63,500 bases of DNA, from positions 64,001-127,500 of the forward strand of contig WPIO01000268.1 of assembly GCA_009760855.2 (NCBI GenBank), given 5' to 3'. The DNA comes from Cristatella mucedo. Taxonomy: Eukaryota > Bryozoa > Phylactolaemata > Cristatellidae. The position numbers were made by a program, and so were the translations under genes. Numbering within the stretch: position 1 is the first letter of the stretch; the number at the start of each line of letters is the position of its first letter. Shown here one piece after another: positions 54,296 through 63,500 of the stretch. The notes beneath the pieces are model-generated. The model saw nothing but the letters and a program-made list of their open reading frames with translations. It searched no databases and had not been told where the DNA came from.

Positions 54296-54435
54296 TTAAT
54301 TTATATTTAATTTCTCCATTGACTCGTATAGCTCTACTTCTTCTTTTTGTATATCAGCTAGATTTTTATCATCTTTTTATCTGAAAATCTATCTCTTTTT
54401 ACTGGTTTAGTATTTTCAATCTTTCTTTTCGGCAT
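54296..54435 (-). pseudogene. small basic ORF, frameshifted
   Basis: Starts MPKRKIENTKPVKRDRFSDK. After a single frameshift near 54375 it continues NLADIQKEEVELYESMEKL to TAA. Its ATG lies inside the end of the zinc-like ORF upstream, in another frame. Possibly a DNA-binding peptide, by charge only. Confidence 0.4.
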
Positions 54436-54560
54436 CTGTACTAATATTACAAGTTTTACAGTGGCCTGCAGACTCTTTTATCCTACAGTGTCCGTAGGAG
54501 TAACTATGAACTCCACAGTCTAACCAATACTTTTTTGAGTCAAATGCTGATGGCGCTTTT
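54416..54560 (-). pseudogene. Cys/His-rich ORF following the polymerase remnant
   Basis: Reads APSAFDSKKYWLDCGVHSY, then GHCRIKESAGHCKTCNIST and a stop. Its C-H-H-C-H-C-C spacing suggests zinc binding. It takes the place where the palm motifs B and C of the polymerase should follow, so it is either a separate gene or fused debris. Confidence 0.4.
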
Positions 54561-56640
54561 TAGATTATGTTAAAGTAGAAATTTGATGGTTTCTAGATTT
54601 AAATCTTGATTGATGGCAATAAACATCATATCCAGTTTTAAGACATCTAACATCATCAAAATGCGTCAAACACTTCTTTACTACATCTTTCTTTGTTCCT
54701 TTTTTATCATCCCTTAAAAATGTTTTCTTTTGATACTCAGAGTATGCTTCAACGCCTACTTTTCTCCTAATTGGTAGAATAGGACAATCAGAGTGAGTGT
54801 CGTGTAATTCTTCTGGACAGTGCATATCTACTTCAAAAGCATAACCAGTTTCTGCATCCTCTTTTAATGATAATATCTTCTTAGTTGTAATCTTCTCTAT
54901 TTGTTTACTATCTAAAAACTTGAAATTAGAAATCGGAAGCGGTTGTGTCATTGCTGTAGCATATAATGAATTAGCATCAACATGAAGTAACCAACTCTTT
55001 TCTTTAGTACTATATAGGGCAATATACCTTTTTCTTTTAATATATCGAATTCATTATCATCCAACATTGAAAAGTAATTTTTTGTTTGTTCTAATGGTTT
55101 TCCTGATTTAACAAAATTATTTACAAGATCTGTTAAAACTGTTCGCAACATTTTTAAAGAGTCTTTAAAGTAAGTGAACCAATTTCAATTTTTATATATT
55201 TCTCCATGTTATTGGAAATAACTTTTTTATCTAGTTTTAAATCTTGAAACTCTTGTACTAATAAATGTGAATCGTAACCTTTTAAGTTGTGAGCAAATAC
55301 TGGAAGTTTAAACTTCTTAGGATTAATGCTGAGATTTTAGTTGCAAGCCATATGTGCAGCTCCCCTATACTTTCCTGTTAAATGACAATGCTCTAAAACT
55401 GTATCTCCATCTAAATCTAAATCGCAAATACGCAAACAGTTGATTTCTCAAAATCTTTTTTGTCTTCTTCCTTAAAATTACTGTAATCAAACTGTTCATA
55501 CTTATCAAGAATAGGTTTCATTTAATTTTTATTTTCTCAACTTCTTCTAACAAACTTTTTAATTGATCTCTAACATTATTTGAACCATAGAATAATTTAA
55601 ATGATCTTGTTTTTCCTTCATAATCAATAATAGTATAAGCAGATGAATAAGGAATATGCTTTTGAAAAGTACCTGTGGTGTAGTAGGATCGTTTTATCTG
55701 TTTTTCTAACGCTTGTAAGTAAACATTCAAAGTCTGCATAAGCAACATAAGGACACCATAACGTTTTAGCATAATCTCTAAAATAAAATTTCTCTACTTT
55801 TTTACGATCTCCACTTGGCATTCTTGTTCTAGACTTATCATCATTTCCACGTTTGCAAGCATCAACATGTGATTCTAGTTTATCTTTAGAGTAAAATCTA
55901 CACAAACATTTTTTACAACTAAGCTGTGCTCCATATCCTTTGCTACTTCCACACAAACCATTGATGTTTGTATTACTTACATAATGAAAGTTGCTTTTAT
56001 TTGGAGTGCTATACAAAAGAAGATCTAAATGCCTCTCTTTCTCTTCATCAACTACTGTAAGTAGAGTTAGAATTTTATTATCATATTCGTACACAATGAT
56101 AGATATGTTAAATAATTCAGCTAAATGAGGAATATCAACAACATTTAATACGTTTGAAGGATAATTCTCCTTAACGTTGAACAACTCTTCTATTTTCTTT
56201 AGATGCAGTGAATATCTCTCATGCAATATTTCCTTTAAATCAGCAATAGACTCTGGATGGTTATCTCTCCAGTGGAGAAACCTTAACACACACCATAAAG
56301 CACAAAGATTATCTGATTCATTCTTTATAATAATCGTTGATCTCTTCTTTTCTAATCCGTCTGGCATTGGTAAATAACTACCGCCGAATTTATGTCGAAA
56401 ATAAAAAAAATTTGCATAAATAGCATTAATGCCAACTATAATCCAATTAGAACCTCTTTCTAACAATTCTTCTACTTCCTTTTTAAAAGCTGCAAATTGA
56501 ACTCCAATTATTCTATCAATATCTGAAACTCAATTATTTTTTGAATTACTTACTCCTGCAAATACGTACCACTTTCTGAAACTAAAATAGGTAAACTAAC
56601 AAAGGTCATTTTAAGTCACTCTTGTTTTTAAGGAACTCTT
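54560..56640 (-). pseudogene. Polinton-type protein-primed DNA polymerase B, truncated and frameshifted
   Basis: Family B replicative polymerase of Polinton-like elements. In order on the minus strand: the N-terminal domain with IIIKNESDNLCALWCVLRFL and a Cys/His finger CKKCLCRFYSKDKLESHVDAC. Then exonuclease motif I DFE (about 55726-55735), motif II HNLKGYDSH (about 55265-55291), and polymerase motif A in HVDANSLYATAMTQPLP (about 54961-54985). Beyond motif A the frame continues to LHDTHSDCPILPIRRKVGVE and ends at about 54565. The essential motif B (KxxxNxxYG) and motif C (DTDS) are absent. Frameshifts or stops occur near 56400, 55710, 55520, 55440, 55350, 55190 and 54990. It cannot function. 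Confidence 0.85.
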
Positions 56641-56842
56641 TGATAACAAATTTCAGTTCTGCTTCAATCTGATCGTATATTAAGTCAAAATCAATTACGT
56701 TCTTATCTAGTCCAATATATTCATAATCTAAGAATTTACCATCAAAAGAAGATTTTCCTAAAAAACAACCTGTTTACTGTATCTTCATCACCTCCTTGAC
56801 TCTTTATCGAAAGACCATCCACTTTTTGGCTCAGTGATTTTC

Positions 56843-57037
56843 TTAGCAATAGGATAATCTAGTTTTATAGTCTTTGGTGATTGTAGAACTGCAATCAATA
56901 CATTTACACTGTCTTTTTGAGAAAGGATATTTTGGAAGACGATCTGTACGATTTCTTACCTTTTCTCTAATACGTTTTGCATGATCGCTAAATTTTTTAC
57001 CCTCACGTCGCATAAAATAATCAATGTTTTGAGACAT
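56843..57037 (-). CDS. zinc-finger-like ORF at the outer end of the Polinton block
   Basis: 64 codons, MSQNIDYFMRREGKKFSDHA.. then a basic stretch and QCKCIDCSSTITKDYKTRLSYC with two CxxC-like pairs. It lies upstream of, and in the same orientation as, the polymerase, so it may be the polymerase N-terminus or a separate small gene. A diverged readable stretch (56640-56840) joins them. Confidence 0.4.
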   Translation of the reverse strand: MSQNIDYFMRREGKKFSDHAKRIREKVRNRTDRLPKYPFSKRQCKCIDCSSTITKDYKTRLSYC

Positions 57038-57131
57038 GTATATAAAGATAGAAAAATTTATTTGATTAAATATTTAACTAATTGCAACTATGTTTTACTC
57101 TTAAATAGTCGCATACACCGAAAACACTCTT

Positions 57132-57312
57132 AGTAGATATAAAATGAAGGGTATGGAGAATATGGTCTCCAGAATGACGGCAGCCATTAAATAAATCGGA
57201 CGACGAGAAATGATCGAGCTGAAGCGAGATTGTTTATCGGAGGACGATTTGTTTAATTGATGATGCCATTCGATCAAGCCCTAGGCTACGTGTAATTCAT
57301 TTTATATCTACT
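57132..57312. repeat. inverted repeat pair, possible MITE
   Basis: 'agtagatataaaatgaa' at 57132-57148 and its exact reverse complement at 57296-57312 enclose about 147 bp of GC-richer DNA next to the Polinton block. No clear target duplication is seen. Confidence 0.5.
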
Positions 57313-57419
57313 CACGGTAACGGAAAGAATACCCTGCTGGCAGTTGGCTCGTGAGTGGGTTTCGCACGCGTATAAAATATTTACATAATATTCATTTTTA
57401 AATAAAAAGATGCTTTATT

Positions 57420-57850
57420 GTCACTGGAAATTCATTTTCGGCCTACCAATGAGAGCACTAAATCCGGGCCTTCAAGGTTTTCATATACTGAGGTAGCCGT
57501 TAATGTGGAGGTGATCTCTTTATCAAACTATTGTTCATCCAGCTTCCACAAAGTAAGTTGATATACACCTGAAAGAATAATTTTTAAGTCGTCAGCCGAT
57601 GCTTGATTTAGTCTGAATGCTTACTTCACCTTCATTAAAAGACGCCGGTATGCATTGTTAGTACTTGTGTCTGATGCTGGGTGAAACCGAACGCTGGACC
57701 TCGACTTGCAGATGTACTTAATAATTGCAGCACGGTAGCATGGTAAAAGACCTTTACTGATTCCAGAGTGGCTTGAAAGCGTTCTGTCACAAATGACAGT
57801 TGGTGCTTGCCTGATTTTGCTCGGTAGCTCAACCAGCCACCACTTCCTGC
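57420..57850 (+). repeat. dispersed repeat C, second copy
   Basis: Collinear with 8628-8970: 'cactggaaattcattt', 'gcttacttcaccttcattaa', 'aagacgccggtatgc'. Unassigned. Confidence 0.5.
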
Positions 57851-58207
57851 TTTCTAGGATTGGAACGGTCCAGACCGATCAAACTTTTCAAAACTCCTCG
57901 TCGTAAAATACTCTCACTCCGTGTCACAGGTCGAGGTGCTGGCGGTAGGCAAATTTTTAATTACCCAGCGTTAGCTGGAAAGCTAACCGCCACCAAGTCT
58001 TTTCTGCAGTTACATACACCGAATTTTAATCATCAAACCACAACTTAGTGCTTTGACTCCTACGATAATCTCTTATCGTAACCGGAATAGTCACAGCACA
58101 CGTCGCCGCATAGAGATGTGAAACACCTATGGCCTAGGCGATTTAGAAATGATTTAGTGTAGGTTTGAGTCTGCAAGTGCCTTATGACTCACTATTTAGT
58201 GAGCATA

Positions 58208-58305
58208 CAGAAATAAATCCTAGCTGATTAAACAGCCTCTTTTTGTATAGCGTCATAAGAGCCTTTACGGCTATCACCACCGCTTGCAGTGGCGATAAAG
58301 GATCA
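58208..58305 (-). repeat. tRNA-derived SINE, type B, 3' part only
   Basis: Carries 'cctagctgattaaacagcct' and 'ggctatcaccaccgcttgca', then breaks before the tRNA-like head. Confidence 0.6.
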
Positions 58306-60229
58306 AGACATAGCAATCACCAGGAAGACTTGAGAATAGAGTCTATCTGCTTTGGTTTACCGGATGTCACTGTAGCTTTTTTCTGACATCCATCATGTTG
58401 AGCACCAAGATTCATGCCACTGATAGGCAAGCATTTCTATAGCACATATCAGTACACTAAGACGGCACTGACATAGCTCATTAGTGGTTTAGATCCTTGA
58501 TCAGTGGCATATTATATGGCATACGTGCAGTTTACATCAATTTCTGACGTTTATCAATCAAATCATGCTATTCAAACATGGACCATCTAAAGAGTCTCTA
58601 CCAGTTTCATTATTTTCCCGTAAATTCAAGCTCCTCGAGCTGATCTGGTCGTTAAGTACAAGCTAGGCTATCGTTTATATGCAGCCGGCACTCTGCCAGA
58701 CCTGTGCTTTGATTAAGTTATGTCTTTCAGCACTTCAAACTGTCACCACCCTTGTCACATGCACTGCAATCATTCTTGAACAGCAGTCGGGCTTCTTCAG
58801 TTAAATAAAGATTCGACCATTCTAGCAGTTAAGGCAGAATCACTCATAAGCAGGAAAGCCTAGTGCTCGAAGATGGCTCTGCCAGCACGTCCCCTGTACT
58901 ATCAGCTTGAAATCTGGATATCTTGTTCCACAACGGCCTTTACCAGATGACTTCATCGTCTTTTCAGTCAAGAATGCCCCTTTCAGCCGCTTCATTTGGT
59001 AAAATCCTGGCCTTGAAAGCTGGTTCAGGACATTTTAAATTACATTTGTGCTTCTATAACTCACTGCTTTCAGGCCTATGTGGCTGTGCAATAAGATAGC
59101 TACATATTCCTCATAGTACTATCCGTGTTCATGCACACTGTCATTTACCTGGGTGTGTAAACAGAAACAGTACATTTTGTCGTCAATCTTTTGCCATTTT
59201 TTTCCCCAGCATTTGTAATGTGCAAGGATGTTTCTTATGCTGCTACGCATGTGTTAGGTTAGTCTTATCGCAGGTATAAAGAATATCAGTAATTGCATTG
59301 TAATAGTCGCAGCTATTTATCATGCCCAGGTTCTACTGCAAATGCAGTCACGGAGTCAGAATTATTGCTTGCAGTACTATCTATGACTAGCACTCAGTGG
59401 CCGAGCTAAAGGGGCAGGGGGATGATTGTCCCTCATGGAGAAATGGAAGTATCTAATACCCAGGGCAAAATTCCTCAGACCCAAAGGGTGGGAGCAGTGA
59501 GAAGAGAAGAGGTGAAAGCAACAAGTAGAAGCATCATAATTTTGTATTAACTGTTTTTATGTACTGCTTATGTCATTAAGTCTGAAGGAGCCTGGAGCTC
59601 CCCTTCCTAAACCTGAAAATCTGGTCTCCTGGCCACCTCCAAGCATTCCGGTCCCATCTTGGATGGAAAGTCCGTAGGCATATCTACACTAGCAGCCACA
59701 CGTTTGCAACACCCACTTCAACCACGGCCACTTGGTTGACTATTGCTTTAAGCAGTTTTAAAGTCCTCCCGGACCTTACATACGAATGAAATTAATGCCA
59801 CAGTAAACGAAGCAGTCAAACACACAATTTCTGTAACACGACAACCGCAGCATAGGCAGTACAAACACCAAATCTAGTATGATGTGGACCATCCCGGATT
59901 AGCCACCACTTCTCCTATTCGGACTGTCATGGACTCGACGAGTTTCAGAGTTAAGTCGGATGGTATAGCAAGCCATACTGCTTGCAATGTGTCCCATAAT
60001 TTGCAGCACAGCTTAGGCATTATGATTTGGATCGATATCCCGTCGAAGCCTGAAATTAGCGCCTAGCAGCTCAATGCACAGGGTACAGCAACGTCTTCCA
60101 GGATACGCAGGTAGCCATCTTGATCCATTTTGCTCTCAATGTGGAGAAGAGTCGAATATGTGCACTTTCAAATAAAACAAGTTCATATTTTCCTTGTGAT
60201 CCATTTTTTATTGTTCCTGCACAGGCAGT
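58306..60229. other. no gene seen; repeat D at 59090-59470
   Basis: Within it, 59090-59320 resembles 10740-10945 and 59340-59455 resembles 9885-9990, in the reverse relative order of these blocks. Otherwise there is no coding frame with motif content. Confidence 0.45.
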
Positions 60230-60416
60230 TATGGGATGCAGACGTTTTAATTGTTGTGCTGGGCTATTATCGATATGCTTTTCTATACACCCGTTTTATA
60301 AGTGTCTGGTTTACCATATTTTTTTCATTCCTTTTTGTCACAATTTGTCTCCGTGATTAACTTTTGTAGCTCATCTACCAGCCACACTTTTGGTTTATGC
60401 TTTTTTGAGAACAGCC
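60230..60416 (+). promoter_or_regulatory. 5' flank of copy 4, shared with copy 3
   Basis: About 180 bp similar to 12720-12900. It ends 'gcttttttgagaacagcc' before the ATG, and the pyrimidine run with AG could be a splice acceptor for an untranslated first exon. No core promoter element can be identified by eye. Confidence 0.4.
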
Positions 60417-61512
60417 ATGGCACAAGAGCTTCTGAAGCACCGACTTGCATCGATCGACGAACGCCTGCTGTCTTGCATCGCCTGTGGACAAATTGCAGAG
60501 GAACCGCTGCTGCTGCGCTGCTTGCACAGCTGCTGCAGTCGCTGTGCAGACCAAGCATGCACAGCAGACGGCTCAAAGAGCATGCTCTGCCCTGCTTGCA
60601 AAGTATCCATCGACATCAGTAAACCAAAGCATCACAACGGCTTCATTGCCAACTTGGGGAGACTTACAACAGCTGTGAGAGATGCAGGCAATTGCACTTT
60701 TTGTAGAGAGGATGGCAATCCAGACGAGCAGGCAGACGACTGGTGCATGCAGTGCCAGAGATCCGTGTGCTCAGCCTGCTTGCCAGGCCATAGCCGATGC
60801 AATCCCGATCACGTGATTGTCGCCATCGATCAGATCAAGAGTATGAGTGAAGTGCTGCAAGCCTCAGGACAGCAGCAGTGCCTGCAGCACCGCAAGCTGC
60901 TGGATCTGCTGTGCTTTGACTGCAAGAAAGCCAAGTGCACCGACTGTCTCACACAGTGCCTGGGCTCGGGACACTTGGTTGCACAGTCTCTGAAAGAACC
61001 GAAAGCCGAAGCATTTTTAAAAGATGCGCGAGAGAGTGTACAGCATCTTCTTCAGGGTGTAAATGCAAAGTCTGCACAGCTGCTTTGGGCCAGAAGTCTG
61101 GTCAGCGACATCCGATCGGCTCGTGCCATTCACCTAGACGAGCTGAGGACGAAGAAGAAGTATGCTGTGGATTCTCTAAGCAGAAGCTTTAAAGAAGCAA
61201 AGAGCAAGGTCAAGGACTGTTATGACCAGCTCGAGGAGAGTGCTGTGGCCCTGCAAAGCTTGGCCGAGCAGCTGAACCTGTCAGTGCAGCATGCCTCAGC
61301 TTACATTAGCAGCATCACAGATTTGGCCAGCAACCCAGATTTCCTGGACCAGCAGGCGACCTTGAGGTTGCGGCTCCAAGTGCTTGAGAAGCAGCTGGAT
61401 AGCTTCAGTGAGACACCGGATGCTGAAAAGTTTGTGGCTCTGAATGGATCTTTGCCTGATGACTTAGACGATGTGGTCACTGCATGGATGGGAGCTCCAG
61501 AGCTGAACTCAG
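60417..61512 (+). CDS. RING/B-box/coiled-coil protein, copy 4, exon 1
   Basis: Best preserved family member: open from ATG (60417) to the donor 'tcag|gtagct' (61512, phase 1), 365 codons. RING-HC at residues about 20-62: CIACGQIAEEPLLLRCLHS, CCSRC, CPAC. B-box 1 at about 93-135: CTFCRE..CMQCQRSVCSAC. B-box 2 at about 155-190: CLQHRKLLDLLCFDCKKAKC then TDC and GSGH. Then a coiled coil of about 140 residues (DQLEESAVALQSLAEQLNL). This is the RING-B-box-coiled-coil layout of TRIM-like proteins, whose RING usually recruits E2 enzymes (family knowledge). I chose 60417 because MAQELLKHRLASIDE aligns with the relic starts of copies 1 and 3. The frame read past the donor is intron. Confidence 0.85.
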
Positions 61513-61624
61513 GTAGCTGCTTACAAAGCTCTGCTGCTCATGCATGCCCTGGGTCGAAGTGCTGGCACCCAATCTTGCTGAAGTTTATCAGTTGCACTCT
61601 TTGAGGCCATTTTCCTTGTAGACT

Positions 61625-62183
61625 AGGCTTGTCTCTCGTGAGCGACGCAGTTGCCACATCACACCACTTCTCACCGACCTGCACTGGCTACTAGTCAAGC
61701 AACTGATTGACTTCAAGGTTTTGTTGCTCACTTTTAGGTCACTTCATTCTTTGGCTCCAGCCTGTCTCAAATCTACTCCCCCACCAGGCCAAGCATCGTA
61801 CCACATGCTTTTCGGAATCCAGTTTACCACTACCTCGTACGAACCTCAAATCCTTTGGAGACCGTGCATTTAGTTCGTATGCTCCGAAAGCCTGTGACTC
61901 ACTCCCTACTTGTGTCACAACTTCCCGTGACTTGACCACATTCAAAGGAACTTGTGATTAGTCCTTGATGTGCTTATGGGTGCTGACACTGTGCAGGCTA
62001 CCACTAACCACACTTGCATGCTGACCCTGTGCATGTCACCTCTTACCATGTTATTTTTGTTGTTTATCAAGCATGATATTACTCACTATTCAGTCGCGGT
62101 TGCCTTTGCAGCAAATGTAAAGTGCCTAGAATGAGATAGAGTTCTGTGAGGGCACTTTATCAAGTGCATTATTATTATTATTG
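61625..62183 (+). mobile_element. LINE A insertion at the intron 1 / exon 2 border of copy 4
   Basis: 5'-truncated sense LINE A with the C-terminal coding part, 3' UTR, stem-loop tail and (ATT)n. Left of it the original acceptor reads 'ccttgtagact'; right of it 'ttatagactgcc'. A 6-nt duplication 'tagact' therefore flanks the insert and recreates an AG directly before the exon. Confidence 0.8.
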
Positions 62184-62189
62184 TTATAG

Positions 62190-62258
62190 ACTGCCTTGAC
62201 AGAATCCTAGCTGAAGCTAGCTACTATAAGGATGATGCTGGTGATAGTAACGTTGCAG
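62190..62258 (+). CDS. copy 4 exon 2, linker
   Basis: 69 nt, in phase 1 with exon 1, encoding a linker equivalent to DCLDRILAEASYYKDDAGD, ending at donor 'gcag|gtgagt'. The acceptor is now supplied by the LINE target duplication and its upstream tract is the LINE's ATT tail instead of the original pyrimidines, which could weaken splicing. Confidence 0.7.
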
Positions 62259-63500
62259 GTGAGTTCACATTTTCTGAAGGCAACTTGCCAGCCCAACAGC
62301 TTTCAGATTCCTAGCTACTAGTTTGCTAGCATGAACGGCTGTGATTAATGCTGTCAGGATTGCGTCTTCACTTTTCCTCCCATTACTGACAATTCAGCAA
62401 TTTCTAGGAGACCCTTTGTTGGATTTACTGCATTTGTACTTCAATGAAATCTGCTAGTTTCATGTAGCTGTACCGTCAATTATAATGAATGCACGGAAGA
62501 TGAGAATCCAGTGACCTGCACCTTTGCCTGCGCACCTTTGTGCTTGGCCAAGATGTAGCTAAGAGATGTCTTTGGCTTGGTAGAGAGCCCAGTGTTAACA
62601 TAACAGTATGGCAGGATTGCTAGAGCCAATAACTAATAGGTCAGTTCATCATAAATGGGTCTTGTCAAGTACCTTGTTAAAAACCTTGGCTGGCAGCAGT
62701 GGTCTCACTGCAGCAGCAGGATGTGAGCCAACACTTTTTTATTTGTCAGTGCTGCCTGGACACACCTTGCCAAAAGCTGAAGCACAATTTCCAAAAAATA
62801 GAAAGTAAATTCAGCGGGCAAATATCACTGAATACCTTCTGACTACTTTCAATTCGACTTCATAAGTTATTGGTTAATTCGAAAATGGCGTAATTGCATT
62901 TTTGATAGAATACTGTCAAGCTGGCAGTATTAAGATCTGTCTGCACTATGGTTTATTTTTGTGAAATAGGGTTCAGGGTTTCCTTGCTGCAAGTATTTAA
63001 GCTCTCCTCCGTTTGATGGACGGCTTGACCGGCACATCCACGGTTCTGCTAGACACGTCAGTAGCATTCGAATTATAAGACTACTCGACCATTCTTGAAC
63101 ATCACGATACCTTGATAGGCGAGATTTAGCTTGGCATGAGCAATATGGAAGGGAAGATAGGGGCCACGTATGACAAGCTGAAAGTGCAGCCATGCATGCT
63201 GTATAATGTACAGGCAAGCAATGAAAAGCCATTTTAATATATAGACTTCATTTTATTAAATAAACAAATATATGCTACGTATGGCAACCTCTTTTCTTTT
63301 AACAGCAACTGAAATGTGATTGACAAGTTGTACTCATCATCACATCATCACTGAACATCTTTGAGCTCGATTGTTCCCTAAACTACCAGAGTGGGGCAAT
63401 ATAGCTCGTGCTTGAAGCCAATAGCAAATGTACGCTGGATGTATAGCATAGGCAATATTTTAATAAATAGGAGATATTCGTGCATTCTAGCTAGACAGCA
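62259..63500 (+). other. intron 2 of copy 4, runs off the window
   Basis: Follows intron 2 of copies 2 and 3 to the last base ('cattctagctagacagca' equals 16249-16269 of copy 3). By that alignment the propeller exon should start about 45 bp past the window end. Confidence 0.75.

Larger units (their letters stand above)
49546..57100 (-). mobile_element. Polinton/Maverick-like fragment 2 (polymerase and capsid side)
   Basis: AT-rich block with closely packed minus-strand genes: N-terminal and exonuclease parts of a protein-primed DNA polymerase B, then about eight small ORFs with gaps of 15-80 bp, then two capsid-like ORFs. Most genes carry single stops or frameshifts, so the element is old but readable. 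Integrase, FtsK-type ATPase, adenain-type protease and the large major capsid gene are not found here. The edges are compositional. No terminal inverted repeat was located. Confidence 0.7.

Overview
The window looks like nuclear DNA from an invertebrate animal. Genes carry short spliceosomal introns (124-192 nt in the kinase gene) with GT-AG borders. One gene encodes a SYK-family tyrosine kinase, a family I know only from animals and their close relatives. Most of the DNA is decayed L2/CR1-type LINEs, tRNA-derived SINEs, microsatellites and two blocks of Polinton/Maverick-like DNA. I cannot name the species; an early-branching marine invertebrate such as a sponge is possible but not shown.

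Layout. 1-7 kb: two broken members (copies 1 and 2) of a RING / B-box / coiled-coil / beta-propeller gene family. 7-12.7 kb: LINE fragments and unassigned repeats. 12.9-17.4 kb: copy 3 of the same family, nearly intact, with three phase-matched exons (RING exon, 69-nt linker exon, propeller exon). Its propeller exon ends in a duplicate of the end of exon 1, splice donor included, and this donor is in phase with a fourth exon (17.49-17.64 kb) that reads like the start of a tyrosine kinase domain. 17.91-18.10 kb: a short hAT element with a perfect 8-bp target duplication, resembling the SPIN/URR1 group. 21.3-22.5 kb: five phase-consistent exons of a SYK-like kinase C-lobe whose catalytic HRD aspartate is replaced by Asn. 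23.8-24.4 kb: a ~122-bp minisatellite. 26.4-30.7 kb: a decayed Polinton-like fragment (integrase, + strand) interrupted by an inverted LINE complex. 30.7-49.5 kb: LINE/SINE wreckage, an internal segmental duplication, long microsatellites, and a stray propeller fragment (copy 5) at 34.5 kb. 49.5-57.1 kb: a second AT-rich Polinton-like block on the minus strand (broken protein-primed DNA polymerase B, about ten small tightly packed ORFs, two capsid-like ORFs). 60.4-63.5 kb: copy 4, the best preserved RING exon, with its linker exon; its propeller exon would begin just outside the window.

How the parts relate. The family copies share 5' flank, exon phases and an approximately 2-kb intron 2, so they arose by tandem segmental duplication, followed by LINE/SINE insertion and decay. 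The most novel candidate is the possible read-through from RING/B-box/propeller into a kinase-dead SYK-like domain, made possible by an exon-end duplication. The main doubts are a TGA codon in exon 1 of copy 3 and the absence of a recognisable kinase N-lobe between 17.65 and 21.30 kb. The Polinton blocks are pseudogenised: stop codons of all three kinds and frameshifts are present.
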